Source of the DNA: Skermanella pratensis
GTDB taxonomy: Bacteria; Pseudomonadota; Alphaproteobacteria; Azospirillales; Azospirillaceae
Assembly (NCBI RefSeq): GCF_008843145.1
Contig: NZ_CP030265.1
Coordinates: 5,759,001-5,823,000 of the forward strand
Length of the DNA stretch: 64,000 nucleotides
Direction: 5' to 3'
Shown: positions 35,883-45,018 of the stretch, in pieces
Numbering within the stretch: position 1 is the first letter of the stretch
How the letters are laid out: the number at the start of each line of letters is the position of its first letter
The notes under the pieces: model-generated
Databases searched by the model: none
Seen by the model: only the letters and a program-made list of their open reading frames with translations
What the model was told of the DNA's origin: nothing
Program-made: the position numbers and the translations under genes

Positions 35883-37217
35883 TCAAACATTCGTGGAGAT
35901 CAGGCTGGCCAGCGCCGCCTCGTGCCGGTCGGCGATCTCGGCCTGGTCCTGTTCCTCCTTGACGTCGCGGAGGGCAGAGGACGCGATCATCGCCGCCTGC
36001 CGGGCCAGCGAGTCGCGCTGTTCCAGGGTGCGGACGTGGGACGCCAGCCGGGCGATGTTGTCGAGCAGGTGGATCAGGAGGGCGGGCTTTCCGGCGGCGG
36101 CCTGCCGGATCTCGTTGAAGGAACGGTCGACCAGCCCGGTGAAAGTGGCGGGGTGGGCGATCAGCCTGACCCGGCCGTCCTCGTCCCGGTGCAGCGCCGG
36201 CTCCGTGTCGCGCGCCATGGCGATCGCCAGGGACGCGGCCAGCCGGTCGATCACCGCCACGGCCGTATAGGGATCGTTGATTCCGGGCGACAGCGCGCGC
36301 AACGCCACCTCGACCAACTGGCGGATGCTGAACTCGATGTCCTGGGTTGGGGTGCGGTCGGCACCGACCACCACCGCGGCGGCCAAACCCCGGGCGATCC
36401 CGTCGCCGGAACGGCCGCGCGGGCTGAACGAGGCGTGGCTGCCGCCGGCCAGCAGGTGCCAGCCCGCGCGGAACCGAAGCGTCAGCACGACGTCATGCTC
36501 GCGCGCCAGCGCCACCAGCGCGTCATGGTCGATGGTCTGGACATAGCCTCCCCGGGGCAGGCTGAGGTCGGCGCCGCCGCCGTCCGGACCGTCTCCGCCG
36601 GCGCGCTGGTCGCTCCCGGAGGTCGCGCCCGGTTCGGGCAGCAGGCGCCGCAGCCCCTCGTCCAGCTCGTTGCCGACCCGGTTGATCACCGTGTCCGAGA
36701 CGATCGAACTGGCGAGATGGTGCACGTAGAAGAGCAGCAGGAAGACCGAGGCCAGCGACAGGGCGGATCCTAGCGTGATGGCGACGTTGGGCACGTTCTC
36801 GGCGTCCAGGTGGTCGTCGACCCGCCGGTAGACCAGCAGCAGGTAGACGATCGTCATCACGAAGAAGCCCAGCGCCGCCTGGGTGCGCCGGTCGCCCATG
36901 AAGTTCCGGATCAGGCGCGGCCCGAGCTGGCTGGCCGCCAGGGTGAGGACCACCATGGTGATCGAGATCGCCAGGGTCGCCATGGTGATGATCGACGACA
37001 GCAGCGTGGACAGCAACTCGCTGGCATTCTCCGCCTTGCCGCCGTACAGCCACCAGACGCGCTCGTCGTTCCCCGTCAGGTTGGAGTCGATCCCCAGCGC
37101 GAACACGGCCAGGAGCAACGCCGCGAACGTCATCAGCATGGGAACGAACCACAGGCTGGTCCTCAGCCGACCCCATATGTTGAGCAGGCGGTCATAGGTC
37201 GCGTCTCGAATTTCCAA
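35883..37217 (-). CDS. DUF2254 family membrane protein
   Basis: A 444-residue protein. Four transmembrane helices in the N-terminal half (about 18-42, 65-92, 115-135, 145-170), with the conserved SSIITMATLAISITMVVLTL and ASQLGPRLIRNFM. A long soluble C-terminal domain contains PRGGYVQTIDHD and ALSPGINDPYTAV, the DUF2254 signature. The function is unknown; a channel or transporter is sometimes proposed. Monocistronic. Confidence 0.9.
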   Translation of the reverse strand: MEIRDATYDRLLNIWGRLRTSLWFVPMLMTFAALLLAVFALGIDSNLTGNDERVWWLYGGKAENASELLSTLLSSIITMATLAISITMVVLTLAASQLGPRLIRNFMGDRRTQAALGFFVMTIVYLLLVYRRVDDHLDAENVPNVAITLGSALSLASVFLLLFYVHHLASSIVSDTVINRVGNELDEGLRRLLPEPGATSGSDQRAGGDGPDGGGADLSLPRGGYVQTIDHDALVALAREHDVVLTLRFRAGWHLLAGGSHASFSPRGRSGDGIARGLAAAVVVGADRTPTQDIEFSIRQLVEVALRALSPGINDPYTAVAVIDRLAASLAIAMARDTEPALHRDEDGRVRLIAHPATFTGLVDRSFNEIRQAAAGKPALLIHLLDNIARLASHVRTLEQRDSLARQAAMIASSALRDVKEEQDQAEIADRHEAALASLISTNV

Positions 37218-37317
37218 GGGATCATCCGCTCGGCAGCCGGAACAGGTTCAATTTCGAACACAATCCGGGCAAATCCGTTCCACCGTGCCGCCTGTCCTTC
37301 GGATCACCCCCCGGCGA

Positions 37318-38109
37318 TCAGTCGAACGCGTAGACATCCATCGCCAGCACGCCGAAGGCATGGCCGGCATGGACGCGGGTACCCCTCGAACCCGAGTCCG
37401 GCGACGCGGCGCCGATCGCCGCGAACAGCGGCATCAGGTGCTCCTCGGTCGGGTGGTTGCGCTCGGCGGAGGGGGCCAGCCGGCGATAGTCCAGCAGGTC
37501 GGCGGTGCGGCCGTCGCGGACCGCCGCGGCCATCCACTCGCCGAATTCCGCGACCCAGCCCGGCGCCGGCGCGTCGTGGGCATTGCCCCTGAACTCGTTC
37601 AGGTTATGGGTGGCGCTGCCCGACGCCAGCACCAGCACCCCTGCGTCGCGCAGCGGGCGGATGGCCTCGCCCAGCGCCAGGTGGCCGGCCGGGCCGCCGT
37701 CGCGCAGGATCGAGAGCTGGGCGACCGGGATGTCGGCGGCGGGGTACATCAGCGACAGCGGCACCCAGGCCCCGTGGTCGAGTCCCCGCTCCGGATCGAG
37801 CCTGACCGGCATCCCCGTCGCGGCCCCGATCAGGCGCGCCGCCTCCGCCGCCGTTCCCGGAGCGCCCGGGGCGGGATAGCGGATCCGGTAGAGGGCTTCC
37901 GGGAAGCCCCTGAAATCGTGGATGGTCCCTGGAGCGGCGCTGGTGCCGGCCGCCGGAGTCGCGGTCTCCCAGTGGGCGGACACCACCAGGATCGCCTCCG
38001 GCCTCCCCAGCCGCTCGCCGTAGCCGCGCAGGAAATCGGCGGCGCCGCCCCGCTCCAGGGCCAGGGTGGGCGAACCGTGCGAGACGAAAAGGCTGGGGAA
38101 ACGGGGCAT
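37318..38109 (-). CDS. Class III extradiol ring-cleavage dioxygenase (DODA/YgiD type)
   Basis: A 263-residue non-haem iron or zinc enzyme. Seen: the metal His in LFVSHGSPTLAL, VVSAHWET with the second His, LDHGAWVPLSLMYP with the catalytic His, and GSGSATHNLNEF in the C-terminal part (ASGSATHNL). It is related to 4,5-DOPA dioxygenase; the physiological catechol is unknown. It is a single gene. Confidence 0.9.
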   Translation of the reverse strand: MPRFPSLFVSHGSPTLALERGGAADFLRGYGERLGRPEAILVVSAHWETATPAAGTSAAPGTIHDFRGFPEALYRIRYPAPGAPGTAAEAARLIGAATGMPVRLDPERGLDHGAWVPLSLMYPAADIPVAQLSILRDGGPAGHLALGEAIRPLRDAGVLVLASGSATHNLNEFRGNAHDAPAPGWVAEFGEWMAAAVRDGRTADLLDYRRLAPSAERNHPTEEHLMPLFAAIGAASPDSGSRGTRVHAGHAFGVLAMDVYAFD

Positions 38110-38213
38110 GGCAGGGCTCCAACAAGGTGGACGATCACGTGCCCCTCATATCGGCCCGATCATCCGCCGGCATAATCCACCGCCGCGTCGATGGACTGTA
38201 TAGCCGCGTGCAA

Positions 38214-38504
38214 CTATGCCAGCGGCGCGCAGCGGAACGGGCGCACCTCGATCTTCTGCCAGACATTGCCGGTGACATAGGGGTCGCGGGCCAGCCAGGC
38301 ATCCACAGCAGCGCGGTCGGGCATCTCCACGATGCAGGAGGAGCCGATCATGCGCCCCTGGTCGTCCAGGATGGCGCCGCCGACGATCATGCTGCCGTCC
38401 GCCTTCATGGCGCGGGCGGCCTCGATATGGGCCTCGCGGACCGCCATGCGCCGGTCCAGCGCCGACTCGTCGGTCCCGTCATAGGCGATGACCAGGAACT
38501 GCAT
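38214..38504 (-). CDS. YciI family protein (second copy)
   Basis: A 96-residue protein: MQFLVIAYDGTDESALDRRM, AHIEAARAMKADGSMIVGGA, and DPYVTGNVWQKIEVRPFR, matching the YciI fold. The ATG at 38504 has GGAGG upstream. It is a diverged paralogue of 10491-10781 and has no obvious partner nearby. Confidence 0.9.
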   Translation of the reverse strand: MQFLVIAYDGTDESALDRRMAVREAHIEAARAMKADGSMIVGGAILDDQGRMIGSSCIVEMPDRAAVDAWLARDPYVTGNVWQKIEVRPFRCAPLA

Positions 38505-38712
38505 CTTCTTTTTCCTCCCAAACCGGTGTCTCGACCATCCCACCATAGGCCGGTTCCCGCGGGAACCGATTCGCCGCATGGCAGATTTGCGCCCCGCGCA
38601 AGCCTCCCGGGCCACCGTCGGTTGGTCACCGGGAAGGATACGGGCATAGTGTCGCACATACGTCTTTTCCCGCCGCCTCTTTTTCCCGCAGCAGACCCGG
38701 CAGTCCTCACCA

Positions 38713-39654
38713 GTGGCTTTCTTCGGCACGCGCCTGTTCCCGTCCAAGCTTTCCGTCACGGTGGAGGGGGCGCTGTGGATGGTCACGGCGGCGGCCCTGT
38801 TCTCGGTGCTCAACCTGCTGATCCGCCACGCCTCGACCGAGCTGCACCCGTTCCAGGTCACCTTCTTCCGCAACTTCTTCAGCCTGGCCTTCATGCTGCC
38901 CTGGCTGATGCGGGCGGGACTGGGCGGCCTGCGGACCCGCAAGTGGGGCCTCTACTCGACGCGCGCCCTGACCGGGCTGGCCGCCATGCTGACCTGGTTC
39001 TACGCGATCAGCGTGATGCCCCTGGCGGAGGCGGTGGCGCTCAACTTCACCACGCCGCTGTTCGCCACCGTGGGCGCCGCGCTGTTCCTGGGCGAGGTGG
39101 TCCGGCTGCGGCGCTGGACCGCCACCGTCGTGGGGTTCCTCGGCGTGCTCGTGATCGTCAGGCCCGATGCGGAGGCCATCGACCTGATGGCGGTACTGGT
39201 GCTGGTGTCGGCCTGCTTCAGCGCGGCGTCGGCGCTCCAGGTCAAGGCGCTTGCGCGGACCGAGTCGACCACCGCCATGGTGACCTACATGGTGCTGTTC
39301 CTGACGCCCATGTCGCTGGTCCCGGCGCTGTTCGTCTGGTCCTGGCCCAGCTGGGGAATGCTGGTCTGGCTGGTCGCCATGGGCGGCGTAGCGACCCTGG
39401 GCCACCTGTCGCTGACCCGCGCCTTCCACATGGCCGACGCCTCCGCGATGATGCCGTTCGACTATACCAAGCTGCCCTTCGCGGCGCTGCTCGGCTACGT
39501 CATGTTCGGCGAGACCATGGACCTGTGGGCCTGGGTCGGCGCCGGTATCATCGCCGGCTCCACCATCTACATCGTCCAGCGGGAGGCGTCGCTGGCGCGC
39601 CGGACCCGCTCGGCCGCCGCGGCCTCAGCCAGCGTCCGGGAGACCGGCCGCTGA
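38713..39654 (+). CDS. EamA/DMT-superfamily transporter
   Basis: A 313-residue inner-membrane protein with about ten transmembrane helices arranged as two EamA repeats. Seen: VTAAALFSVLNLLIRH, FYAISVMPLAEAVALNFTTP, FLGEVVRLRRWTATVVGFLG in repeat one and LSLTRAFHMADASAMMPFDY, FGETMDLWAWVGAGII in repeat two. Likely a metabolite exporter; the substrate is unknown. GTG start at 38713. The last 30 bases overlap the end of the convergent DUF3429 gene. Confidence 0.9.
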   Translation: MAFFGTRLFPSKLSVTVEGALWMVTAAALFSVLNLLIRHASTELHPFQVTFFRNFFSLAFMLPWLMRAGLGGLRTRKWGLYSTRALTGLAAMLTWFYAISVMPLAEAVALNFTTPLFATVGAALFLGEVVRLRRWTATVVGFLGVLVIVRPDAEAIDLMAVLVLVSACFSAASALQVKALARTESTTAMVTYMVLFLTPMSLVPALFVWSWPSWGMLVWLVAMGGVATLGHLSLTRAFHMADASAMMPFDYTKLPFAALLGYVMFGETMDLWAWVGAGIIAGSTIYIVQREASLARRTRSAAAASASVRETGR

Positions 39655-40140
39655 CGGCGGTCCCAGCCCCGGCAGCACACGGGCGAGCGACAGGGCGAGC
39701 GCCAGGATCACCATCGCTGTCAGGACCCTGCGCATCGGCAGGTACCAGGCCGGCGCATGGCCCGCCCGCACCGCGGCGCGGTCGCCCAGGTACATCGCGC
39801 CGAAGGCGATGATGAAGGTGACCAGCCCCGGCACCGCCGTCATGGCGACGGCGACCCAGGCCACCAGCGGCGGCACCACGCTCCAGCCCAGGCGGGTCCA
39901 GGTCATCGCGGGCGCCGGGTTGCCGGGCCGCGGGGGGCCGCCGCCCTGGTTCGCCAGCGCCAGTCCCCAATGGACGGCGCCCAGGAACGACAGGATCGTC
40001 GCGGCATAGAGCACCTGCACCTGGAGCGCGTAGACGTTCCAGGGCGGCGGCGCCAGCCAGACGGCGGCGGCTCCCAGGTAGAAGGGGATCAGCCCGGCTA
40101 AGCCGAGCGCGAGGGCGGGGCGGGGGGTATCGGACAGCAT
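39625..40140 (-). CDS. DUF3429 family membrane protein
   Basis: A 171-residue protein with about five hydrophobic helices. Seen: GLAGLIPFYLGAAAVWLA, ATILSFLGAVHWGLAL (the DUF3429 hallmark), PLVAWVAVAMTAVPGL and a final helix. The function is unknown. The start MLSDTPRPALAL is chosen; a longer frame to 40269 lacks homology. The 3' end overlaps the EamA gene tail to tail. Confidence 0.85.
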   Translation of the reverse strand: MLSDTPRPALALGLAGLIPFYLGAAAVWLAPPPWNVYALQVQVLYAATILSFLGAVHWGLALANQGGGPPRPGNPAPAMTWTRLGWSVVPPLVAWVAVAMTAVPGLVTFIIAFGAMYLGDRAAVRAGHAPAWYLPMRRVLTAMVILALALSLARVLPGLGPPSAAGLPDAG

Positions 40141-40285
40141 GACCGGTGACAAACTAGGACGGAGGGCCCGCCAGTCCATCCCCGGCCGGTTGCTGCATTC
40201 GACCGCCCACTCTGCTAAAGAGCGGTCCGCGGCCTGCCGGACGTTCCCGGCGGGTCGATCGAACAGCATGAAGGGAGGACGACCG

Positions 40286-41047
40286 ATGAAGGTCAGGAAT
40301 CATGCCGCCATCATCACCGGCGGCGGCTCGGGCATGGGGGCGGAGACCGCCCGGCGCCTCGCGGCGGAAGGCGCCAAGGTCGCCCTGTTCGACCTCAACA
40401 TCGATTCCGTCCAGGCGGTCGCCGACGAGATCGGCGGCATCGCGGTCCAGTGCGACGTGTCCGACGCCGCCAGCACCGAGGCGGCCTTCGCCAAGGCGCG
40501 CGACGCCCACGGCCCGGCCCGCATCGCGATCAGCTGCGCCGGCGTGGCGACGCCCGGCCGCATCGTCGGCCGCGAGGGGCCGCTCGACCTCGCCGCCTTC
40601 AAGCGCGTGGTCGACATCAACCTGGTCGGCACCTTCAACGTGATGCGGCTGGCCGCCTACGACATGAGCAAGCTCGACCCGCTGGAAACCTCGGAGCGGG
40701 GCGTCATCATCAACACGGCGTCGGTCGCCGGGTTCGAGGGCCAGATCGGGCAGGCCGCCTACGGCTCGTCCAAGGGCGGGGTGATAGCGCTTGGCTTGCC
40801 GGCCGCGCGCGAACTGGCCCGCTACGGCATCCGGGTCATGACCATCGCGCCGGGCCTGATCGCCACGCCGATGCTGCTGACCATGCCGCAGGAGGTCCAG
40901 GACAGCCTCGCCGCCTCGGTCCCGTTCCCCAACCGCTTCGGCGACGCGGACGAATACGCCGACCTGGCGCTGCACATCATCGGCAACGTGATGCTGAACG
41001 GCGACGTCATCCGCCTGGACGGCGCCCTGCGCCTGGCGCCGAAGTAA
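40286..41047 (+). CDS. Short-chain dehydrogenase/reductase (3-hydroxyacyl-CoA dehydrogenase type 2-like)
   Basis: A 253-residue NAD(P) enzyme. Seen: the cofactor motif TGGGSGMGAETARRL, the NAD-preferring FDLN after beta-2, CAGVATPGRIVG, NTASVAGFEGQIGQAAYGSS followed by KGG (catalytic Ser, Tyr, Lys), and IAPGLIATPML. The pattern matches the HSD17B10-like group acting on short-chain 3-hydroxyacyl-CoAs. The ATG has GGGAGGA nine bases upstream. Confidence 0.92.
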   Translation: MKVRNHAAIITGGGSGMGAETARRLAAEGAKVALFDLNIDSVQAVADEIGGIAVQCDVSDAASTEAAFAKARDAHGPARIAISCAGVATPGRIVGREGPLDLAAFKRVVDINLVGTFNVMRLAAYDMSKLDPLETSERGVIINTASVAGFEGQIGQAAYGSSKGGVIALGLPAARELARYGIRVMTIAPGLIATPMLLTMPQEVQDSLAASVPFPNRFGDADEYADLALHIIGNVMLNGDVIRLDGALRLAPK

Positions 41048-41068
41048 CGGCATTCGAGGCCCACGCCT

Positions 41069-41153
41069 CGTAGGTCGGCCTTGGCCCATAGGGCCAACGC
41101 CGACACCCTGCGGGAACGTCGGCGTTCGCCCTGCGGGCGAAGGCCGACCTACG
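41069..41153. repeat. REP-like palindrome, family A
   Basis: Begins CGTAGGTCGGCCTTGGCCC and ends GCGAAGGCCGACCTACG, with internal hairpins GTTGGCCC/GGGCCAAC-like and CGCCCTGCGGGCG. It lies between the SDR gene (stop 41047) and the convergent AraC-MGMT gene, where it could end transcription from both. Confidence 0.88.
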
Positions 41154-41158
41154 ATCCG

Positions 41159-42040
41159 TCATCCGGCGGCGCGGGCCGCCTCGAAGGCCAGCAGGGCCTT
41201 CTTGCGGCGCACGCCCCAGCGGTAGTTGTGGACGACGCCCGACTTCAGGATCACCCGGTGGCATGGGATGATCAGGCTGATCGGGTTGCGCCCCACGGCG
41301 GCCCCGACGGCGCGCGGCGCCTCCGGCCGGCCGACCGCGCGGGCCAGGTCCTGGTAGCTGACGAAGCGGCCGGCGGGGATGCGGAGCAGCGCTTCCCACA
41401 CCTTGATCTGGAAATTGGTGCCGCGCAGCACCAGCGGGATCGCCTCTCCCGCCGCCGCCGCGCCGCCGCCGAAGACCCGGTCCGCGATCCCGGCGGTGGC
41501 CGCGGGGTCCTCGACCAGCCGGGCCTCGCCCCATTCCTCATGGAAGGTCGCGACCGCCGCCCGCTCGTCGTCGCCGATCGCGAAGCTCAGCCAGCACAGC
41601 CCGCGCGGGGTCGCCGCCAGCAGCGCGCGGCCGAACGGGCTGTCGTGCAGCCCCCAGCGGACCGTCAGGCTGGCGGCCCCGGCCTTGTAGTCGCCGGGCG
41701 TCATCGCCTCGCACGCGACGAACAGGTCGTGCAGGCGGCTGGGGCCTGAAAGCCCCACCTCCAGCGCCGTGTCCAGCACGCTGGCGTCCTCGTCGAGCAG
41801 CCGCCTGGCATGGCCCAGCGTCACGAACTGGGCGAACCGCTTGGGGCTGATCCCGGCCCAACGCTTGAACACGCGCTGGAAATGGAACGGGCTCATGTTC
41901 GCCGCCGAGGCCATGTCCTCCAGCGACGGCTGGTCCTGGTAGCCGTCCACGATCCGGTCGATCGCGGCGGCGATGGCGGCGTAGTGGCTGCGGAGGTCCT
42001 GGTCTTCCGTCAGTTCGGCGGCCGATTGGGCGGCGGTCAT
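41159..42040 (-). CDS. AraC-type regulator fused to O6-methylguanine-DNA methyltransferase
   Basis: A 293-residue protein. An AraC helix-turn-helix domain (about 15-110: SLEDMASAANMSPFHFQRVF and LDTALEVGLSGPSRLHDLF) is followed by the methyltransferase domain (GTNFQIKVWEALLRIPAGRF, then IIPCHRVILKSG with the methyl-acceptor Cys). Unlike E. coli Ada, the N-terminal zinc/phosphotriester domain is absent. It repairs O6-alkylguanine and may regulate. The start MTAAQSAAEL is chosen; an ATG at 42169 adds 43 Pro-rich residues without homology. Confidence 0.93.
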   Translation of the reverse strand: MTAAQSAAELTEDQDLRSHYAAIAAAIDRIVDGYQDQPSLEDMASAANMSPFHFQRVFKRWAGISPKRFAQFVTLGHARRLLDEDASVLDTALEVGLSGPSRLHDLFVACEAMTPGDYKAGAASLTVRWGLHDSPFGRALLAATPRGLCWLSFAIGDDERAAVATFHEEWGEARLVEDPAATAGIADRVFGGGAAAAGEAIPLVLRGTNFQIKVWEALLRIPAGRFVSYQDLARAVGRPEAPRAVGAAVGRNPISLIIPCHRVILKSGVVHNYRWGVRRKKALLAFEAARAAG

Positions 42041-42141
42041 CTCATCCTCCCCGGATTGATGGACAGCATATGCCGCCGATGCCGGGGCCGGGCCAACCCG
42101 ATTCTTGCCGAACCTCTCAGGGGCCGGCTCAGGGGGCCGGC

Positions 42142-42648
42142 TCAGGGGCCGGGATGGCTGCGCCGGCACTTGCCCAGCGCCTCGTTCAGCGCCTTGGCGA
42201 AGTCAAGCCGCTCCTCCGGCGACAGGAAGGAGCCGACGGTCAGGGTCTGGCCGTGGCTGGTCAGGGTCACTTGGCTCTCGTGTTCGGGCGGATCGTCCAT
42301 GGTCACCCGCAGCCAATAGGGCTGGAAGCTCCAGGACCGGTCGTCGCCGGTCACGCCGACCCGGTGGACCACCAGCTCCCGCTCGGTCAGGCGGACCGTC
42401 TCGTACATGCGGGCGCTGCGGTAGCTCCGGCGGAACGCCCACCAGACCAGCAGGATGTCCAGCCCGAAGAAGCCGAAGACCGGCCAGGCGCCCTGGAGCC
42501 AGAAGAACCCGCCGACCGTCAGGCTGATCGCCGAGAAGGCCCCCATGAAGATCGCGAAGCCACGCCGCGAGAGGCTCCTGTGGGGATGCAGGATCGCGTC
42601 GAAGAAGATCCGCGGTTCCGCGGCATCGTCATGGGCAATGGCGGTCAT
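42142..42648 (-). CDS. DUF2244 family membrane protein
   Basis: A 168-residue protein: FFDAILHPHRSLSRRGF, two adjacent transmembrane helices (about 28-70, including SAISLTVGGFFWLQGAWPVF), WWAFRRSYRSAR, then a soluble part with VHRVGVTGDDRSWSFQPYWL and GSFLSPEERLDFAKAL, which is the DUF2244 pattern. The function is unknown. It is divergent from nth, a neighbour it has in other alphaproteobacteria. Confidence 0.88.
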   Translation of the reverse strand: MTAIAHDDAAEPRIFFDAILHPHRSLSRRGFAIFMGAFSAISLTVGGFFWLQGAWPVFGFFGLDILLVWWAFRRSYRSARMYETVRLTERELVVHRVGVTGDDRSWSFQPYWLRVTMDDPPEHESQVTLTSHGQTLTVGSFLSPEERLDFAKALNEALGKCRRSHPGP

Positions 42649-42747
42649 GGCACTAGGATATGATGCGTCGGAGGAATTGGTAAAGACCGATCGGTACAGA
42701 TCGGCCGGCCCTTGGCGCGGGGCGGAACCAGGAGATATTCTACCCTC

Positions 42748-43425
42748 ATGAAGCCAGCCGACATCGAAGAATTCTTCCGCCGCCTTGCCGCCGACAACCC
42801 GGCGCCCAAGACCGAACTGGAATACACCAACCCTTACACCCTGCTGGTCGCCGTGGTGCTGTCCGCCCAGGCGACCGACGTGGGTGTCAACAGGGCGACG
42901 GGCCCGCTGTTCCAAGTGGTGCAGACGCCGCGGCAGATGCTCGACCTGGGGGAGGAGAAGCTTCGCCAGCATATCAGGACGATCGGCCTGTTCAACACCA
43001 AGGCCAGGAACGTCATGAAGCTGTCGGAGATCCTGGTCGCCGAGCACGGCGGCGAGGTGCCGCGCAAGCGGAAGGAGCTGGAAGCCCTGCCCGGGGTCGG
43101 CCGCAAGACCGCCAACGTGGTGCTGAACGTGGCGTTCGGCCAGACCACCATCGCGGTCGACACCCACATCTTCCGCGTCTCCAACCGGACCGGGCTGGCG
43201 CGCGGCAAGACGCCGGAGGAGGTCGAGCGCAAGCTGGTGCGCTACGTGCCGGCCCGCTGGAAGCCCCACGCGCACCACTGGCTGATCCTTCACGGCCGCT
43301 ACATCTGCAAGGCCCGCAAGCCGGACTGCCCGACCTGCGTCGTGCGCGACCTCTGCGCCTTCCCGTCCAAGACGACCGAGCGGGAGATGCTGGAGGACCC
43401 GCCGGTACCCGTCAGCGCCGGCTGA
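42748..43425 (+). CDS. nth: Endonuclease III
   Basis: A 225-residue DNA glycosylase/AP lyase for oxidised pyrimidines. Seen: LLVAVVLSAQATDVGVN, the helix-hairpin-helix LPGVGRKTANVV with catalytic K120, VDTHIFRV with D138 (both at E. coli numbering), and the C-terminal 4Fe-4S cluster CKARKPDCPTCVVRDLC. The start MKPADIEEFF is chosen; the ORF extends 12 residues upstream. Confidence 0.97.
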   Translation: MKPADIEEFFRRLAADNPAPKTELEYTNPYTLLVAVVLSAQATDVGVNRATGPLFQVVQTPRQMLDLGEEKLRQHIRTIGLFNTKARNVMKLSEILVAEHGGEVPRKRKELEALPGVGRKTANVVLNVAFGQTTIAVDTHIFRVSNRTGLARGKTPEEVERKLVRYVPARWKPHAHHWLILHGRYICKARKPDCPTCVVRDLCAFPSKTTEREMLEDPPVPVSAG

Positions 43426-43557
43426 CCGGCAGGATTTTCCAGGCACCGGCAGGTTTTGCCGGGAAGCGGCGGCGCCCCACCGCCCGGAAGGGCCGTTCCC
43501 CCGCCTTTCCGGACCTTGGCATGCCCCTTGCTGATGGGACGGGCAGGAGGCCATGCC

Positions 43558-44469
43558 ATGTCCATCGATACCCTGACCGCCCCTCGCGCGACGCCTCGGA
43601 ACTGGGAGACCCCGATTCCGAACGGCGTCGCGGAGAACGAAGTGCCGGATACCGGAGAGGTCGATATGTCCTTCTGGGACTTCGTCGACATCGTCAATCC
43701 GCTCCAGCACATCCCTGTGGTCAACACGATCTACCGCGAGCTGACCGGCGACACCATCAAGGGCGTGTCGCGGGTGATCGGCGGCGGGATCTATGGGGGG
43801 ATCATCGGCTTGGTCGCCGGCGTCGGCAGCGCCATCATCGCCGAGACGACCGGCAAGGACCCGGGCGAGCACCTTATGGCGATGGTCACCGGGTCCGGCG
43901 ACGAGGAGCCGGCGGCCGAGGCGCCCCGGGTGGCGTCGGCGGAATCGCCGCCGCCCACCCCGCCGGCGGCACCTCCCGCCGCCCCCGCCGCCCCGGCCAC
44001 CCCGGCCGCCGTGCCGCCGGCCATGGCGGAGGCGGCGCCGGCCGGAGAGATCCTGATCCCGGCCGCGGTGACGCCCAACCCGGTTCCCGCGTTCCACAGG
44101 CCGGGCGAGACCGACTCGAAGTTCTTCGCGGTGCCCAAGCGCGTCGCGGGCCTCCAGCCGAAGTCGGCTCTCCCCATCGCGACCGGGCCGGGCGCCCACC
44201 TGGAGAAGCTGCCGGCCCAGCGGGCCTCCGCCCAGCTCGCCGCCGCCCAGGCCGCGGAGAAGGCGCCCGCCTCAGCCGCCGCTCCCGCCCCGTCCTCCCC
44301 CCAGCCCCAGGCCGCAAGCTGGCCGCCCGGCGGATCGGCCCAGATCCCGCCGGAGCTGGTTGCCGACATGATGATGAACGCGCTGGACAAGTACCGGCAG
44401 GGCGCCCGTACCGGCACCGCCGCCGCTCCCGCCGGCGCATCACCCGGGGCGGCCCGCGGCAGCTATTGA
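43558..44469 (+). CDS. Unrecognised glycine-zipper, Pro/Ala-rich protein
   Basis: A 303-residue protein. The N-terminal 100 residues look conserved: SFWDFVDIVNPLQHIPVVNT, YRELTGDTIKGVSRVIGGGI, and the hydrophobic glycine zipper YGGIIGLVAGVGSAIIAETT, which could insert in a membrane. The rest is low-complexity Pro/Ala with a short helical end (PPELVADMMMNALDKYRQ). I recall similar N-terminal regions in other Rhodospirillales hypotheticals but know no function. No signal peptide. It is 31 bases upstream of an L,D-transpeptidase gene on the same strand. Confidence 0.7.
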   Translation: MSIDTLTAPRATPRNWETPIPNGVAENEVPDTGEVDMSFWDFVDIVNPLQHIPVVNTIYRELTGDTIKGVSRVIGGGIYGGIIGLVAGVGSAIIAETTGKDPGEHLMAMVTGSGDEEPAAEAPRVASAESPPPTPPAAPPAAPAAPATPAAVPPAMAEAAPAGEILIPAAVTPNPVPAFHRPGETDSKFFAVPKRVAGLQPKSALPIATGPGAHLEKLPAQRASAQLAAAQAAEKAPASAAAPAPSSPQPQAASWPPGGSAQIPPELVADMMMNALDKYRQGARTGTAAAPAGASPGAARGSY

Positions 44470-44500
44470 TCGGATCGCCCGCGTCGGATAGGCAGGAACC

Positions 44501-44998
44501 ATGGATATCGAGGTTTCACGGGACGGCGTCCTGACCTGGCCCGGCGGCAGCTTCCGCTGCGCGCTCGGCCGCGGCGGCATCGGCGCCGGCAAGCGCGAGG
44601 GCGACGGCGCCACGCCGGTCGGCAGCTTCCCCCTGCGCCGCGTGCTCTACCGCCCGGACCGGATTGCCGCGCCCGAGACCGCGCTGCCGACGGCCCCGAT
44701 CGCCCCTGACGACGGCTGGTGCGACGACCCCGCCGACCCGGACTACAACCGCCCGGTCAAGCTGCCCTTCGCCGCCAGCCACGAGGAGATGTGGCGGGCC
44801 GACGGCCTGTACGACGTCGTGGTGGTGATCGGCCATAACGACGACCCCGTCATCCCCGGCGAGGGCAGCGCCGTCTTCATGCATGTGGCGAAGCCTGACT
44901 ACGAGCCGACCGCCGGCTGCGTGGCCCTGGCCTTGCCCGACCTGCTGGCTCTCCTGCGGGACTGCCGCCCGGGCGACCGCCTGTCCGTCGCCGGCTGA
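44501..44998 (+). CDS. L,D-transpeptidase (YkuD) family protein
   Basis: A 165-residue protein made only of a YkuD catalytic domain. Seen: RCALGRGGIGAGKREGDGAT with P-x-G after it, and the active-site pattern VFMHVAKPDYEPTAGCVALA (His, Gly-Cys). Such enzymes make 3-3 or protein crosslinks in peptidoglycan. No signal peptide or lipobox is visible, so how it would reach the periplasm is unclear. Probably co-transcribed with the glycine-zipper gene. Confidence 0.88.
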   Translation: MDIEVSRDGVLTWPGGSFRCALGRGGIGAGKREGDGATPVGSFPLRRVLYRPDRIAAPETALPTAPIAPDDGWCDDPADPDYNRPVKLPFAASHEEMWRADGLYDVVVVIGHNDDPVIPGEGSAVFMHVAKPDYEPTAGCVALALPDLLALLRDCRPGDRLSVAG

Positions 44999-45018
44999 CC
45001 GGTTCTCTCGCCGCCCCC

